From NCBI GenBank assembly GCA_017941345.1, contig JAGAWQ010000003.1, positions 21,805 through 85,804 on the forward strand: 64,000 bases of DNA. Reading direction: 5' to 3'. Below the pieces are notes generated by a model that ran no database searches, was not told where the DNA came from, and saw only the letters and a program-made list of their open reading frames with translations. Below are positions 55,004 through 63,660 of the stretch, one piece after another. This DNA comes from Prevotella sp. GTDB lineage: Bacteria > Bacteroidota > Bacteroidia > Bacteroidales > Bacteroidaceae. The first letter of the stretch is position 1. Each line of letters opens with the position of its first letter. The position numbers and the translations under genes are program-made.

Positions 55004-55527
55004 GACGCATCATCCTCATAGGATATATGGGGTCTGGCAAGACCACCATTGGCAAAGCCCTTTCCAAGGAGACGGGCATGATGTTCTACGATATGGACTG
55101 GTACATCGAGAGCCGTATGCGTAAGTCGGTGTCCCAGATATTCGCTGAGAAAGGCGAGGAGGCCTTTCGTAAGATGGAGTACAACATGCTACACGAGGTG
55201 GCTGAGTTTGAGGATGTCATCATCAGCTGCGGAGGTGGTACGCCCTGTTTCTTCGACAATATGGACTATCTGAACCAGCAAGGTGATGTGGTCTACCTGA
55301 AAGCCACACCTGAGGTGCTGTACAAGCACCTGCTGATGGCCAAGGTGGAGCGCCCCCTGCTGAAGAACAAGACACCTGACGAGCTGATAGCCTACATCAC
55401 CAATCATCTGAAGGAGCGCGAGCCCTACTATACCAAAGCTCACTACACGTTAGATGTCAGTCTGATGGATGACTATGACAAAATCAAGTATAGCGTAGCC
55501 CAGCTGCGCACCCTGTTAAACCTTTAA
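55000..55527 (+). CDS. aroK: Shikimate kinase
   Basis: 175 residues from the ATG at 55000, which overlaps the topA stop. Walker A GYMGSGKTTIGKAL, the shikimate-binding DMDWYIE and the GGGTPC motif are all in place. It phosphorylates shikimate in aromatic amino acid synthesis. A longer upstream frame would read through topA and is rejected. Confidence 0.95.
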   Translation: MRRIILIGYMGSGKTTIGKALSKETGMMFYDMDWYIESRMRKSVSQIFAEKGEEAFRKMEYNMLHEVAEFEDVIISCGGGTPCFFDNMDYLNQQGDVVYLKATPEVLYKHLLMAKVERPLLKNKTPDELIAYITNHLKEREPYYTKAHYTLDVSLMDDYDKIKYSVAQLRTLLNL

Positions 55528-55545
55528 CACCTTACTATTCAGCAC

Positions 55546-57438
55546 ATGAAGAAATGGACGATTGAAGACTCCAAGGAGCTCTACAACATCAATGGCTGGG
55601 GTACTAGCTATTTCGGAATCAACGACGAGGGTGATGTCTTTGTGACTCCCTGCAAGGACGGTACAAAGGTAGACCTTCGTGAAGTGATGGACGAGTTATC
55701 GCTGCGCGACGTCCAGTCGCCGGTGTTGCTGCGTTTTCCCGACATTCTGGATAATCGTATCGAGAAGACTTGGAGCTGTTTCAAGAAAGCAGCTGAGGAG
55801 TATGAATATAAAGGGGAGAACTATGTGGTTTACCCCATCAAGGTGAACCAGATGCAGCCCGTCGTCGAGGAGATTATCTCGCATGGCCGCAAGTTCAACC
55901 TGGGTGTTGAGGCAGGCTCGAAGCCTGAGCTGCATGCCGTTATCGCCGTACAGTGTCAGAGCGACTCCATCATCATCTGTAATGGCTATAAGGACCAGTC
56001 GTACATCGAGTTGGCCCTGCTGGCCCAGAAGATGGGCAAGCAGATATTCATCGTCGTGGAGAAGCCCAACGAGCTGGAGCTTATAGCCCGCGAGGCGAAG
56101 AAACTGGGTGTGCGCCCCAATATCGGTATCCGCATCAAGCTGGCCTCCTCGGGTTCCGGCAAGTGGGAAGAGAGTGGGGGAGATGCCTCGAAGTTCGGAC
56201 TGACCAGTGCAGAGCTGTTAGAGGCCTTGGAGCTGTTGGACAAGAAGGACATGCGCGACTGCTTGCGACTCATCCACTTCCACATTGGCAGCCAGATAAC
56301 GAAGATTCGCCGCATCCAGACGGCACTGCGCGAAGCCTCACAATTCTACATCCAACTGCACAAGATGGGCTACAATGTCGATTTCGTTGATTGCGGCGGT
56401 GGTTTAGGCGTCGACTACGACGGCACCCGCTCGCCCTCGTCAGAGAGCTCTGTCAACTACAGCATCCAGGAGTATGTCAACGACTGCATTTATACCTTCG
56501 TTGATGCTGCCAATAAGAACGATATTCCTCATCCTAACATCATCACCGAGAGCGGACGCTCGCTGGCTGCTCACCACTCAGTATTAGTCATCGACGTGCT
56601 GGAGACAGCCTCGCTGCCTGAGATGCCTGAGGAGTTTGAGCCTGACGAGAACTCACACCAGCTGGTGAAGGACCTCTACGAGATATGGGACAACCTGTCG
56701 CCACGCAACGTGCTGGAAGACTGGCACGATGCCGAGCAGATTCGCGAGGAGGTGCTCGACCTCTTTACCCACGGTATTGTCGACCTCAAGACACGTGCTG
56801 AGGTGGAGGCGATGTACTGGAGCGTCTGTCACGAGATACACGCCTTGGCCAAGACGCTGAAGCATATTCCTGAGGAACTGATGAACATCGACAAGCTGTT
56901 GGCCGACAAGTATTTCTGCAACTTCTCGCTGTTCCAGAGTCTGCCCGACTCATGGGCCATCGACCAGCTGTTCCCCATCATGCCTATTCAGCGACTCGAC
57001 GAGCGTCCTACCCGCAACGCTACGCTGCAGGACATCACCTGCGACTCTGACGGTAAGATAGCCCAGTTTGTCACCAACCGCCACAACTCGCACGCCTTGC
57101 CCGTTCACGCCTTGAAGAAGAATGACAAATACTATCTCGGTGTCTTCCTCGTTGGTGCCTATCAGGAAATCTTGGGCGATATGCACAATCTCTTTGGCGA
57201 TACCACCGCTGTCCACATCAGCGTGAAGGATGGTCAATACCATATCGACCAGATTATCGATGGTGAGACGGTAGCTGAGGTGCTCGACTACGTGCAGTAC
57301 GACCCCAAGAAGCTGGTTCGCCAGTTGGAAATCTGGGTCGCCAAGAGTGTCAAGCAAGGCAAGATTACGTTGGAAGAAGGCAAGGAGTTCCTGTCGAACT
57401 ACCGTTCAGGACTTTACGGATATACCTATTTGGAATAA
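55546..57438 (+). CDS. speA: Biosynthetic arginine decarboxylase
   Basis: 630 residues, the length of the SpeA family. The PLP lysine lies in NYVVYPIKVNQMQPVVEEI near residue 100. LGVEAGSKPELHAV, LRLIHFHIGSQITKIRRIQ and DCGGGLGVDYDGTRS (PLP phosphate site) follow, with the helical insert and C-terminal beta domain after. It makes agmatine from arginine for polyamine synthesis. It stands between aroK and argB (4 bases before argB), so arginine production and use are encoded together. Confidence 0.96.
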   Translation: MKKWTIEDSKELYNINGWGTSYFGINDEGDVFVTPCKDGTKVDLREVMDELSLRDVQSPVLLRFPDILDNRIEKTWSCFKKAAEEYEYKGENYVVYPIKVNQMQPVVEEIISHGRKFNLGVEAGSKPELHAVIAVQCQSDSIIICNGYKDQSYIELALLAQKMGKQIFIVVEKPNELELIAREAKKLGVRPNIGIRIKLASSGSGKWEESGGDASKFGLTSAELLEALELLDKKDMRDCLRLIHFHIGSQITKIRRIQTALREASQFYIQLHKMGYNVDFVDCGGGLGVDYDGTRSPSSESSVNYSIQEYVNDCIYTFVDAANKNDIPHPNIITESGRSLAAHHSVLVIDVLETASLPEMPEEFEPDENSHQLVKDLYEIWDNLSPRNVLEDWHDAEQIREEVLDLFTHGIVDLKTRAEVEAMYWSVCHEIHALAKTLKHIPEELMNIDKLLADKYFCNFSLFQSLPDSWAIDQLFPIMPIQRLDERPTRNATLQDITCDSDGKIAQFVTNRHNSHALPVHALKKNDKYYLGVFLVGAYQEILGDMHNLFGDTTAVHISVKDGQYHIDQIIDGETVAEVLDYVQYDPKKLVRQLEIWVAKSVKQGKITLEEGKEFLSNYRSGLYGYTYLE

Positions 57439-57442
57439 AACG

Positions 57443-58216
57443 ATGAAAGAAAAACTTACAATAGTAAAGGTGGGAGGAGCTGTGGTCGAGGACGAACTGC
57501 AGCTCTCTCAGTTGTTACGCGACTTCTCAGCCATTGAGGGTCGCAAGGTGCTGGTTCACGGTGGAGGTCGTAAGGCTACGAAGATGGCTGAGCGGCTGGG
57601 CATCGAGACGAGGATGGTCAACGGACGTCGCATCACGGATACCGACATGCTGGAGGTCGTGACGATGGTCTATGGCGGACTGGTGAATAAGAACCTGGTG
57701 GCTCGCCTGCAGGCTAACGGTGTGAACGCTATCGGACTGACAGGAGCTGATGCCAATGCCATCTGTAGCCACAAGCGTCCTCTGAAGGACGGTGTAGACT
57801 ATGGCTGGGTGGGCGATGTCGATAGCGTAGCCTACGACACTTTAGGACAGCTCATCGAGGCGGGCATCACACCTGTGATGGCTCCGCTGACGCACGATGG
57901 CGAGGGACATATCCTGAACACCAATGCTGACACCATAGCCTCAGAGACAGCCAAGGGCTTGGCTCATCTTTACGATGTGACGCTCATCTTCTCGTTCGAG
58001 AAGAAAGGGGTGCTCAGCAATCCTGACGACGATGAGAGTGTGATACCCACCATTACGCACGATGATTTCGAACGCTACAAGGCTGACGGCACCATCTCGG
58101 GTGGTATGTTGCCCAAGATAGAGAATGCCCTTAGTGCTGTCGATGCTGGTGTCAGCCGCGTTATCATCACGCTGGCCACCGCTATCGACGGGAAGCACGG
58201 AACGGTGATTGTTTAG
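57443..58216 (+). CDS. argB: Acetylglutamate kinase
   Basis: 257 residues from the ATG at 57443. Amino acid kinase landmarks: TIVKVGGAVVED, LVHGGGRKAT, the acetylglutamate-site segment NGRRITDTDMLEVV, and GGMLPKIENALSAVDAGVSR at the end. It phosphorylates N-acetylglutamate (or N-succinylglutamate, as known for Bacteroides) in arginine synthesis; which one cannot be told. It follows speA closely and is 6 bases from the sigma factor gene. Confidence 0.94.
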   Translation: MKEKLTIVKVGGAVVEDELQLSQLLRDFSAIEGRKVLVHGGGRKATKMAERLGIETRMVNGRRITDTDMLEVVTMVYGGLVNKNLVARLQANGVNAIGLTGADANAICSHKRPLKDGVDYGWVGDVDSVAYDTLGQLIEAGITPVMAPLTHDGEGHILNTNADTIASETAKGLAHLYDVTLIFSFEKKGVLSNPDDDESVIPTITHDDFERYKADGTISGGMLPKIENALSAVDAGVSRVIITLATAIDGKHGTVIV

Positions 58217-58222
58217 AAAGAG

Positions 58223-58738
58223 ATGGCTTCAGTCAGTTTCCAGTCCGACATATTACCGTTGAAGAACGAACTCTTCCGGATGGCGCTCCGCATCACTCAG
58301 AATCCTGCGGAGGCTGAGGACGTCGTGCAGGAAACGATGATGAAGGTGTGGAGCCGTCGTGAGCAATGGGAACAGCTGGACTCCATCAAGGCCTTCTGTC
58401 TGACCATCTGCCGTAACCTGTCGCTCGACAAGGCGCGTCGTATGGACAACCAGACGCAATCGCTGGATGCTGCCGTCGACCCTGCTGACCACAGCCATAC
58501 GGCAAATCCTGAGGAACAGACCGTACAACGCGACAGAGTGCTGTTGGTGCGCCAACTCATCAGCCAGCTGCCTGAAAAACAGCGTAGCTGCATGCAACTG
58601 CGCGACATCGAGGGTATGAGCTATAAAGATATTGCTGAGGTGCTGGGCATTAACGAACAACAGGTGAAAATCAATATCTTCCGCGCCCGCCAGAGCATCA
58701 AGGAACGATTTTTTGAGATTGAGAAAATGAGAAAATGA
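58223..58738 (+). CDS. ECF-type RNA polymerase sigma factor
   Basis: 171 residues. Sigma region 2 (ALRITQNPAEAEDVVQETMMKVW, SIKAFCLTICRNLSLDKAR) and region 4 (LPEKQRSCMQLRDIEGMSYKDIAEVLGINEQQVKINIFRARQSIKE) are clear, with no region 1.1 or 3. It would direct RNA polymerase to a specific set of promoters in response to an envelope or other signal. It lies 6 bases after argB. A possible ECF-type promoter lies just past its stop, before the membrane protein gene that may be its regulator. Confidence 0.92.
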   Translation: MASVSFQSDILPLKNELFRMALRITQNPAEAEDVVQETMMKVWSRREQWEQLDSIKAFCLTICRNLSLDKARRMDNQTQSLDAAVDPADHSHTANPEEQTVQRDRVLLVRQLISQLPEKQRSCMQLRDIEGMSYKDIAEVLGINEQQVKINIFRARQSIKERFFEIEKMRK

Positions 58739-58755
58739 GAAATTTTTTGGTGTTG

Positions 58756-58784
58756 GTTTGTAACTAATGTGTTTTACAAACGTC
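58756..58784 (+). promoter_or_regulatory. Possible ECF-type promoter within an inverted repeat
   Basis: TGTAAC (58759-58764), 16 bases, CGTC (58781-58784) resembles the -35/-10 pair of ECF-sigma promoters. It overlaps the inverted repeat GTTTGTAA/TTACAAAC (58756-58763 and 58774-58781). The downstream gene starts 31 bases later. Short motifs like these can arise by chance. Confidence 0.4.
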
Positions 58785-58815
58785 TTACCATATAGAGAAC
58801 CCTAAAAAAACGGTT

Positions 58816-59286
58816 ATGGACTACAAGTACATCGAACAACTCATGGAGCGCTATTGGAACGCGGAGACTACTCTGGAAGAGGAGAGCATCCTGCGTACCT
58901 TCTTCAGTCAGAAGGACATTCCGGCTGAGATGGAGCAGTGGCGCGCACTCTTCAGCGACGAGGCCTGCGGCCAGACGCTGGGCGACGACTTCGATGCCCG
59001 TATGCTCCAGCTAGTTGGCGAGGAGACTCCATCGGTTAAGGCCCGCGAGGTGAAGCTGAGCGAGCGCTTGATGCCGCTATTCAGGGCTGCTGCCGTGATA
59101 GCCATCATCCTGACGGTGGGAGGTGCCTTGCAGGCTCCCTGGGACAGCAGCTGGAACACGCCAGCTGAATATGCCAGCTATCAGGCTGACTCAGTAGATG
59201 CGGCTATTCCCGTCCAGGCTGAGAACATCGTCGACAAGTCCACCGACAGCACCAGCGTGATGCTGACAGGACAGTCGAAGGATTGA
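58816..59286 (+). CDS. Single-span membrane protein, possible anti-sigma partner
   Basis: 156 residues. A cytoplasmic-type N-terminal region of about 85 residues (MDYKYIEQLMERYWNAETTL..., acidic and helical) is followed by one membrane span (LFRAAAVIAIILTVGGAL, about 93-110) and a short Ser/Thr/Asp-rich extracytoplasmic tail. Size, topology and position right after an ECF sigma gene match small anti-sigma proteins of Bacteroidales, but no zinc-binding anti-sigma motif is seen. The role is inference from context. Confidence 0.62.
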   Translation: MDYKYIEQLMERYWNAETTLEEESILRTFFSQKDIPAEMEQWRALFSDEACGQTLGDDFDARMLQLVGEETPSVKAREVKLSERLMPLFRAAAVIAIILTVGGALQAPWDSSWNTPAEYASYQADSVDAAIPVQAENIVDKSTDSTSVMLTGQSKD

Positions 59287-59403
59287 CACAGAAGACTATT
59301 TCTATGCTTTCTCTATATTTATTAAATCATGTTTAGTTAAAACACCAACGAAACTGTGAAGTTTCAATTTTTCTCTCAAATTTTTCATAACATACTAACG
59401 GTG

Positions 59404-59450
59404 AAGGGCTGCCTACTGACGATTCAGAGGCAGCCCCTTCGATTTGTTCT
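59404..59450. terminator. Hairpin between convergent genes
   Basis: AAGGGCTGCCT (59404-59414) pairs with AGGCAGCCCCTT (59428-59439), with one bulged base. A moderately T-rich tail follows. It separates the plus-strand membrane protein gene from the minus-strand CPBP gene. Confidence 0.65.
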
Positions 59451-60216
59451 ATTCGTCAGCATGCCGCATCCACAGATGCAGCTGGTAGAGTGCCGGCAAC
59501 AGGATGAGCAGCGAGAAGCCCAAGGCCATGTAGACATGCTGCTCAGAGCCTTTGAAGATGTCTATCAGCTTGATGTCCGGATTGGGATAGAAGGCATAGA
59601 GCACGTAGGCCGCTGAGTTGTTGGCCCAATGGTAGGCCATACCGGGCAGGATAGAGCCTGTGCGCCAATACATCCATCCTAACAGCAGACCCACCAGGAA
59701 GGCATGAGGCATCTGCGCGGGATTCAGATGGGCTACCGCAAACAGCAGGGCTGAGATGACAATAGCGGCGAGTGGCGAGAGGCGCGAAGCTAATAGCGAA
59801 CGCAGTGCTGCTCCCCGGAACACAATCTCCTCAGCCAGCGGTGCCAGCAGTCCGATGGTCAGGTAGCCCCAGCGGTCTTTCAGAATCATGTCGAACTCCT
59901 GTTCCACGAAGTTAGGCAGCTCGGGCATGTGCTCTTGCAGCCATGCGGAGGGAACGACCAGCCCCAAGGCGGCTATCACACTCCATATCAGTACCATCCA
60001 GGGGCGCGTACGAAGCCAGGTGGGCGACACCTTGGTCCATCCCGCCCATAAGAAGACGATGATGGTCAGCAGACTGAATATCACCGTTGTGGTTATCATC
60101 ATAGCTGTCGTTACGTCGGGCGAGCCTGTCACCATTCCCCAGACCAAAGGCACTGTGAGACTGACTAAGGCCTGAATACCCAGAAATGTGATGATGTCAA
60201 GAATTGCTTTTTTCAT
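59449..60216 (-). CDS. CPBP-family intramembrane metalloprotease (CAAX protease-like)
   Basis: 255 residues with about seven or eight membrane segments. ABI/CPBP motifs are present: LAPLAEEIVFRGAAL (EExxxR), LLFAVAHL (second motif with H) and MAYHWANNSAAYVLY (HxxxN-type third motif). Family members include prenyl-protein endoproteases and bacteriocin self-immunity proteins; substrate unknown. It lies 9 bases downstream of ribF in the same direction. Confidence 0.9.
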   Translation of the reverse strand: MKKAILDIITFLGIQALVSLTVPLVWGMVTGSPDVTTAMMITTTVIFSLLTIIVFLWAGWTKVSPTWLRTRPWMVLIWSVIAALGLVVPSAWLQEHMPELPNFVEQEFDMILKDRWGYLTIGLLAPLAEEIVFRGAALRSLLASRLSPLAAIVISALLFAVAHLNPAQMPHAFLVGLLLGWMYWRTGSILPGMAYHWANNSAAYVLYAFYPNPDIKLIDIFKGSEQHVYMALGFSLLILLPALYQLHLWMRHADE

Positions 60217-60225
60217 CTTTTATTT

Positions 60226-61107
60226 TTAGTCTTGTTTTTTTTTGAATAGGTTCTCCACCTGTTGTGCGTCGCGTTGCAGCTGCCCCTTCAGGGCTTCCGC
60301 ACTGTCGAAGCGTTGTTCGTCGCGCAGGCGTTGGATAAAGCTGACGGTCACTCGCTGGCCATAGAGGTCTTTGTCCAGATGCAGCACGTGGACCTCCAGT
60401 GTGGTGCGATGTCCTTCAAAGGTGGGGCGCTTGCCGATGTTCATCATACCTGCGTAGAGCCGGGTGTCGCCATCCAGCATCACTTGCACGGCGTAGGCCC
60501 CAGCGGCGGGCACCAGTTGCTGGCGCTCGTCGGCCACGAGGTTAGCCGTAGGGAATCCCAGTTGTGTACCGATGTGCTCTCCGTGCTCCACATGTCCTGT
60601 CAGTTGGTAAGGGTGTCCTAGTGCTTGGGTGGCCTCATCGACGCGACCCTCGTTCAGCAGGCTGCGCACCAGTGAAGAACTGACATTACCCTCAGCAGGC
60701 AACTGCAGCACCTCAATGCCCAGTTCCTGGCCATAGCGCACGTAGTCGTCGAACCCTTCCTCCCTGTTGTGTCCGAATCGGTTGTCATAGCCCGTCAGCA
60801 GTACCTTTACGCCCAGTTGCTCACCCAGCACCTGCTTCATAAACTCGCGGGCGGTCATCTGCTTCAGCGCGTCAGTAAACTGCAGCACCTCAGTATGCTC
60901 GATGCCCGTCCTGCTGATGAGCGCCAGCTTCTCGTCCAGTGTTGTCAGCAGCTGTTCGCGGCGTAGCGAGTGGTCGAAGGTGATAGCCATCGACTTCAGG
61001 CCGCGCTCACGAGCCGTCTCTATGACTTGTCGGAGCACGAACTGATGGCCCCGATGTACGCCATCAAACATACCAATGGTTGCTACATATTCCTCCATCT
61101 TATCCAT
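60226..61107 (-). CDS. ribF: Bifunctional riboflavin kinase/FAD synthetase
   Basis: 293 residues. The N-terminal FAD synthetase domain has the HIGH-like IGMFDGVHRGHQFVL and YDNRFGHNREEG. The C-terminal flavokinase domain begins at GHVEHGEHIGTQLGFPTANL, and MNIGKRPTF and LEVHVLHLDKDLYGQ follow. It converts riboflavin to FMN and FAD, cofactors of FrdA and MnmG among others. It overlaps the end of the P-type ATPase gene by 25 bases. Confidence 0.95.
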   Translation of the reverse strand: MDKMEEYVATIGMFDGVHRGHQFVLRQVIETARERGLKSMAITFDHSLRREQLLTTLDEKLALISRTGIEHTEVLQFTDALKQMTAREFMKQVLGEQLGVKVLLTGYDNRFGHNREEGFDDYVRYGQELGIEVLQLPAEGNVSSSLVRSLLNEGRVDEATQALGHPYQLTGHVEHGEHIGTQLGFPTANLVADERQQLVPAAGAYAVQVMLDGDTRLYAGMMNIGKRPTFEGHRTTLEVHVLHLDKDLYGQRVTVSFIQRLRDEQRFDSAEALKGQLQRDAQQVENLFKKKQD

Positions 61108-63623
61108 CTGTATAGTTCACCAATCCACAGCACAGGCGATGTTCCGATAATGATATAAACCCATGTCTCCCACGACAGCGGCACCGTACGGAACATCTGT
61201 CCGCCAAAGGTGACGATGAGCCACTGACCCACGAGTACTAATGCCAGCACCGTCAGGAAACCCTCGCAAGCCCACAGCCGGCGGAAGGCAGAATGGTAGG
61301 AGCCCAACATGCGGGCATTGAACAGGTTCCACCATTGCAGCATGACGAAGATGGTAAAGAACACCGTCTGCGCCTCAATGGGCGACAACCCATAATGCAA
61401 GGCAATCAGGATGGGGTGCTTTTCTATCAGCCAGCAAATGGCGCCCAATGCGATGAAGAACAGGCCGCCCGTCACCGCGATGCCGCGCAGCATCGCCCGC
61501 GAGATGATAAACGCCTGTTGGCTGCGTGGCTGTTCCTGCAAGACCTCACGGCTGGGAGGCAGCGAGGCCAGCGCCATAGCCGCAAAGGTGTCCATGATGA
61601 GGTTTATCCAGAGTATCTGCGTGATGGTCAGCGGCAGTTCCGTTCCGACAAACGACCCGAAGAGCACCAGCAGCAGTGCCGTCACGTTGACCACCAACTG
61701 GAAGAAGATGAAGCGCTGGATGTTCTTGTAGAGCGAACGTCCCCACATCACCGCCTGTACTATCGAGCGGAACGAGTCGTCAATCAGCGTGATGTCGCTG
61801 GCTTGCTTAGCCACACTGGTGCCCGACCCTAACGACAGGCCTACATGAGCACGGTTCAGGGCTGGTGCATCGTTGGTGCCGTCGCCTGTCACCGCCACCA
61901 CCTCGCCACGTTGCTGCAAGAGAGCTACCAGTCGCTGCTTGTCGGTAGGACGAGCCCTCGACATCACCCTTAAGTCGCCAACAATCTGTAGAGCCTCTTC
62001 ATCAGAGAGTGCAGCAAACTCGCTGCCCGTAATCGACCTGCCGTCAATACCTATCTGTCGGGCTATCTCCAAAGCCGTCTCCTTGGTGTCGCCCGTCACT
62101 ATCTTCACGTCAATGCCCGCCTGGTGACATTGCCTGATGGCTCCAGGCACCTCTTCTCGCAGCGGGTCGCTGATAGCCACGATAGCCAGCAGCGTCTTGT
62201 CTTTGGCAATGGCCAGCGTTCGCATGGCGTGTTGCTGCCAGTCCAGCAGCGTGTCCAACATTTCTCTTTCCTCTAACTTCTCACCTCTCACCCCTATTAA
62301 TTCCATCACGACTTCCGGAGCGCCTTTGATATACACGCTGCCGTCACACGTTGTGGTCATGTATTTCCGTTCGGTCGAGAAAGGCTGTCGTGCGCTAAAC
62401 GGATGTTCCTCACGTATTTTCTGATAGTCCACACCCCTCTCCATCAGCCATCTCAGCAGCGCCTGTTCCGTAGGATTACCCACATCGTGTGTCGCCGTCG
62501 TATTCACCGCTATGGCCTTATAGAGGGCTGAGGGCTGAGGGTTGAGGGCTGAGTCTCCTCCTTCTTCCTTCAAACATCTGACATCGTTTACCGTCATCCG
62601 GTTTTCGGTCAGCGTCCCAGTCTTGTCCGTGCAGATTACGGTCACCGCCCCCATCGTTTCCGATGCTTGCAGCTTGCGTACCAGGTTGTTCGACTTCAGC
62701 ATACGTCGCATATTCAGTGCCAGCGCCAGTGTGATAGCCATTGGTAAACCCTCAGGCACCGCCATCACTATCAGCGTCACCGCCATCATGAAGTAGCGCA
62801 GCACGATTTCCAGCATAGCCAGATAGTCGGTAGAGTGGAGCCACAAGGGGTTCGTCAGCATGTCATGACCCAGGAAAAGCAGGAAGCAGGCAGTAGCCAC
62901 AGCGCCTCCCACCTTGCTAATCATCTTCGCCAAACGGCTCAGCTGCAGGTTCAGCGGGGTCTTCACATCCGTCAGCTCAGTGGCCTGACGCGCCACATGC
63001 CCTATCTCCGTCTCATCGCCCACCGCCGTCACCACAAAGCATCCCGTGCCGCCCATCACCATCGACGACCGCAGCAGCATATTCCTTGGATAAGCAGTAT
63101 TCTCTTGCTCCTTGCTCCTTGCCCCTTGCTCCTTATTCGCCAACGGCTCCCCCGTCAGGCTCGACTCATCCACCTGCAAGTCGGTAGCTTCCAGCAGTTG
63201 CCCGTCAGCAGGCACCTCGTCACCGGTCTCTACCAGTACAATGTCGCCTACCACCACTTCACGGCGTGCAATCTCTATGACTTGCCCCTCGCGCACCACC
63301 TTGACAAGCTGCTCTTCGCCCAGCTGAGTCAACACATTAAAGCGCCTTATGGCATCACGTTCAAAGTAGAACCCTACCGTTGTGGCCAGAACGACAGCCG
63401 CTATGATGCCTATCGTCTCCACAAAATCCTGTCTGACGAAGGCCAGAACCAGCGAGATGACGGCAGCAACCAATAGGATGCGCACCATCGGGTCCTCATA
63501 TTTCTCCAGATACAGACGCCACATCGACTGGCGCTTCGGGGGTGTCAGCACATTCTCCCCGTGCTCCAGTCTGCTCTGTTCTACCTCGATAGTGGTCAGT
63601 CCTTGTCTCTTTTCCACTTTCAT
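61083..63623 (-). CDS. Calcium-transporting type P-type ATPase
   Basis: 846 residues from the ATG at 63623; a longer frame reaches into upstream repeats and is rejected. P2-type ATPase layout: two membrane helices, the actuator with DESSLTGEPLANK, M4 with MAVPEGLPMAI, the phosphorylation site VICTDKTGTLTENRM, the hinge TGDGTNDAPALNRAHVG and six C-terminal helices. It most likely exports Ca2+. Three peptides, at about residues 164-173, 356-367 and 442-451, are encoded by 7-base repeats and look like in-frame insertions. The promoter is 5 bases from the start. Confidence 0.92.
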   Translation of the reverse strand: MKVEKRQGLTTIEVEQSRLEHGENVLTPPKRQSMWRLYLEKYEDPMVRILLVAAVISLVLAFVRQDFVETIGIIAAVVLATTVGFYFERDAIRRFNVLTQLGEEQLVKVVREGQVIEIARREVVVGDIVLVETGDEVPADGQLLEATDLQVDESSLTGEPLANKEQGARSKEQENTAYPRNMLLRSSMVMGGTGCFVVTAVGDETEIGHVARQATELTDVKTPLNLQLSRLAKMISKVGGAVATACFLLFLGHDMLTNPLWLHSTDYLAMLEIVLRYFMMAVTLIVMAVPEGLPMAITLALALNMRRMLKSNNLVRKLQASETMGAVTVICTDKTGTLTENRMTVNDVRCLKEEGGDSALNPQPSALYKAIAVNTTATHDVGNPTEQALLRWLMERGVDYQKIREEHPFSARQPFSTERKYMTTTCDGSVYIKGAPEVVMELIGVRGEKLEEREMLDTLLDWQQHAMRTLAIAKDKTLLAIVAISDPLREEVPGAIRQCHQAGIDVKIVTGDTKETALEIARQIGIDGRSITGSEFAALSDEEALQIVGDLRVMSRARPTDKQRLVALLQQRGEVVAVTGDGTNDAPALNRAHVGLSLGSGTSVAKQASDITLIDDSFRSIVQAVMWGRSLYKNIQRFIFFQLVVNVTALLLVLFGSFVGTELPLTITQILWINLIMDTFAAMALASLPPSREVLQEQPRSQQAFIISRAMLRGIAVTGGLFFIALGAICWLIEKHPILIALHYGLSPIEAQTVFFTIFVMLQWWNLFNARMLGSYHSAFRRLWACEGFLTVLALVLVGQWLIVTFGGQMFRTVPLSWETWVYIIIGTSPVLWIGELYRWIRWRNM
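62271..62298. repeat. Heptanucleotide repeat inside the P-type ATPase gene (tract 3)
   Basis: Units CTCTAAC, TTCTCAC, CTCTCAC, CCCTATT. On the coding strand they encode the GVRGEKLEERE region of the nucleotide-binding domain. The unit type matches the topA and DUF4254 tracts. Confidence 0.75.
62523..62557. repeat. Heptanucleotide repeat inside the P-type ATPase gene (tract 2)
   Basis: Units GAGGGCT, GAGGGCT, GAGGGTT, GAGGGCT, GAGTCTC. On the coding strand they encode the SALNPQPSAL segment shortly after the phosphorylation domain. Confidence 0.88.
63105..63132. repeat. Heptanucleotide repeat inside the P-type ATPase gene (tract 1)
   Basis: Units TTGCTCC, TTGCTCC, TTGCCCC, TTGCTCC. On the coding strand they encode KEQGARSKEQ in the actuator domain, just after the LTGE motif. 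Confidence 0.88.
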
Positions 63624-63628
63624 GGGTG

Positions 63629-63636
63629 CAAAATTA
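63629..63636 (-). promoter_or_regulatory. Promoter -7 element of the P-type ATPase gene
   Basis: TAATTTTG on the minus strand, 5 bases from the ATG. No clear -33 element. Confidence 0.45.
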
Positions 63637-63660
63637 CAAAAAAAAGATAAAAATAGAGGA

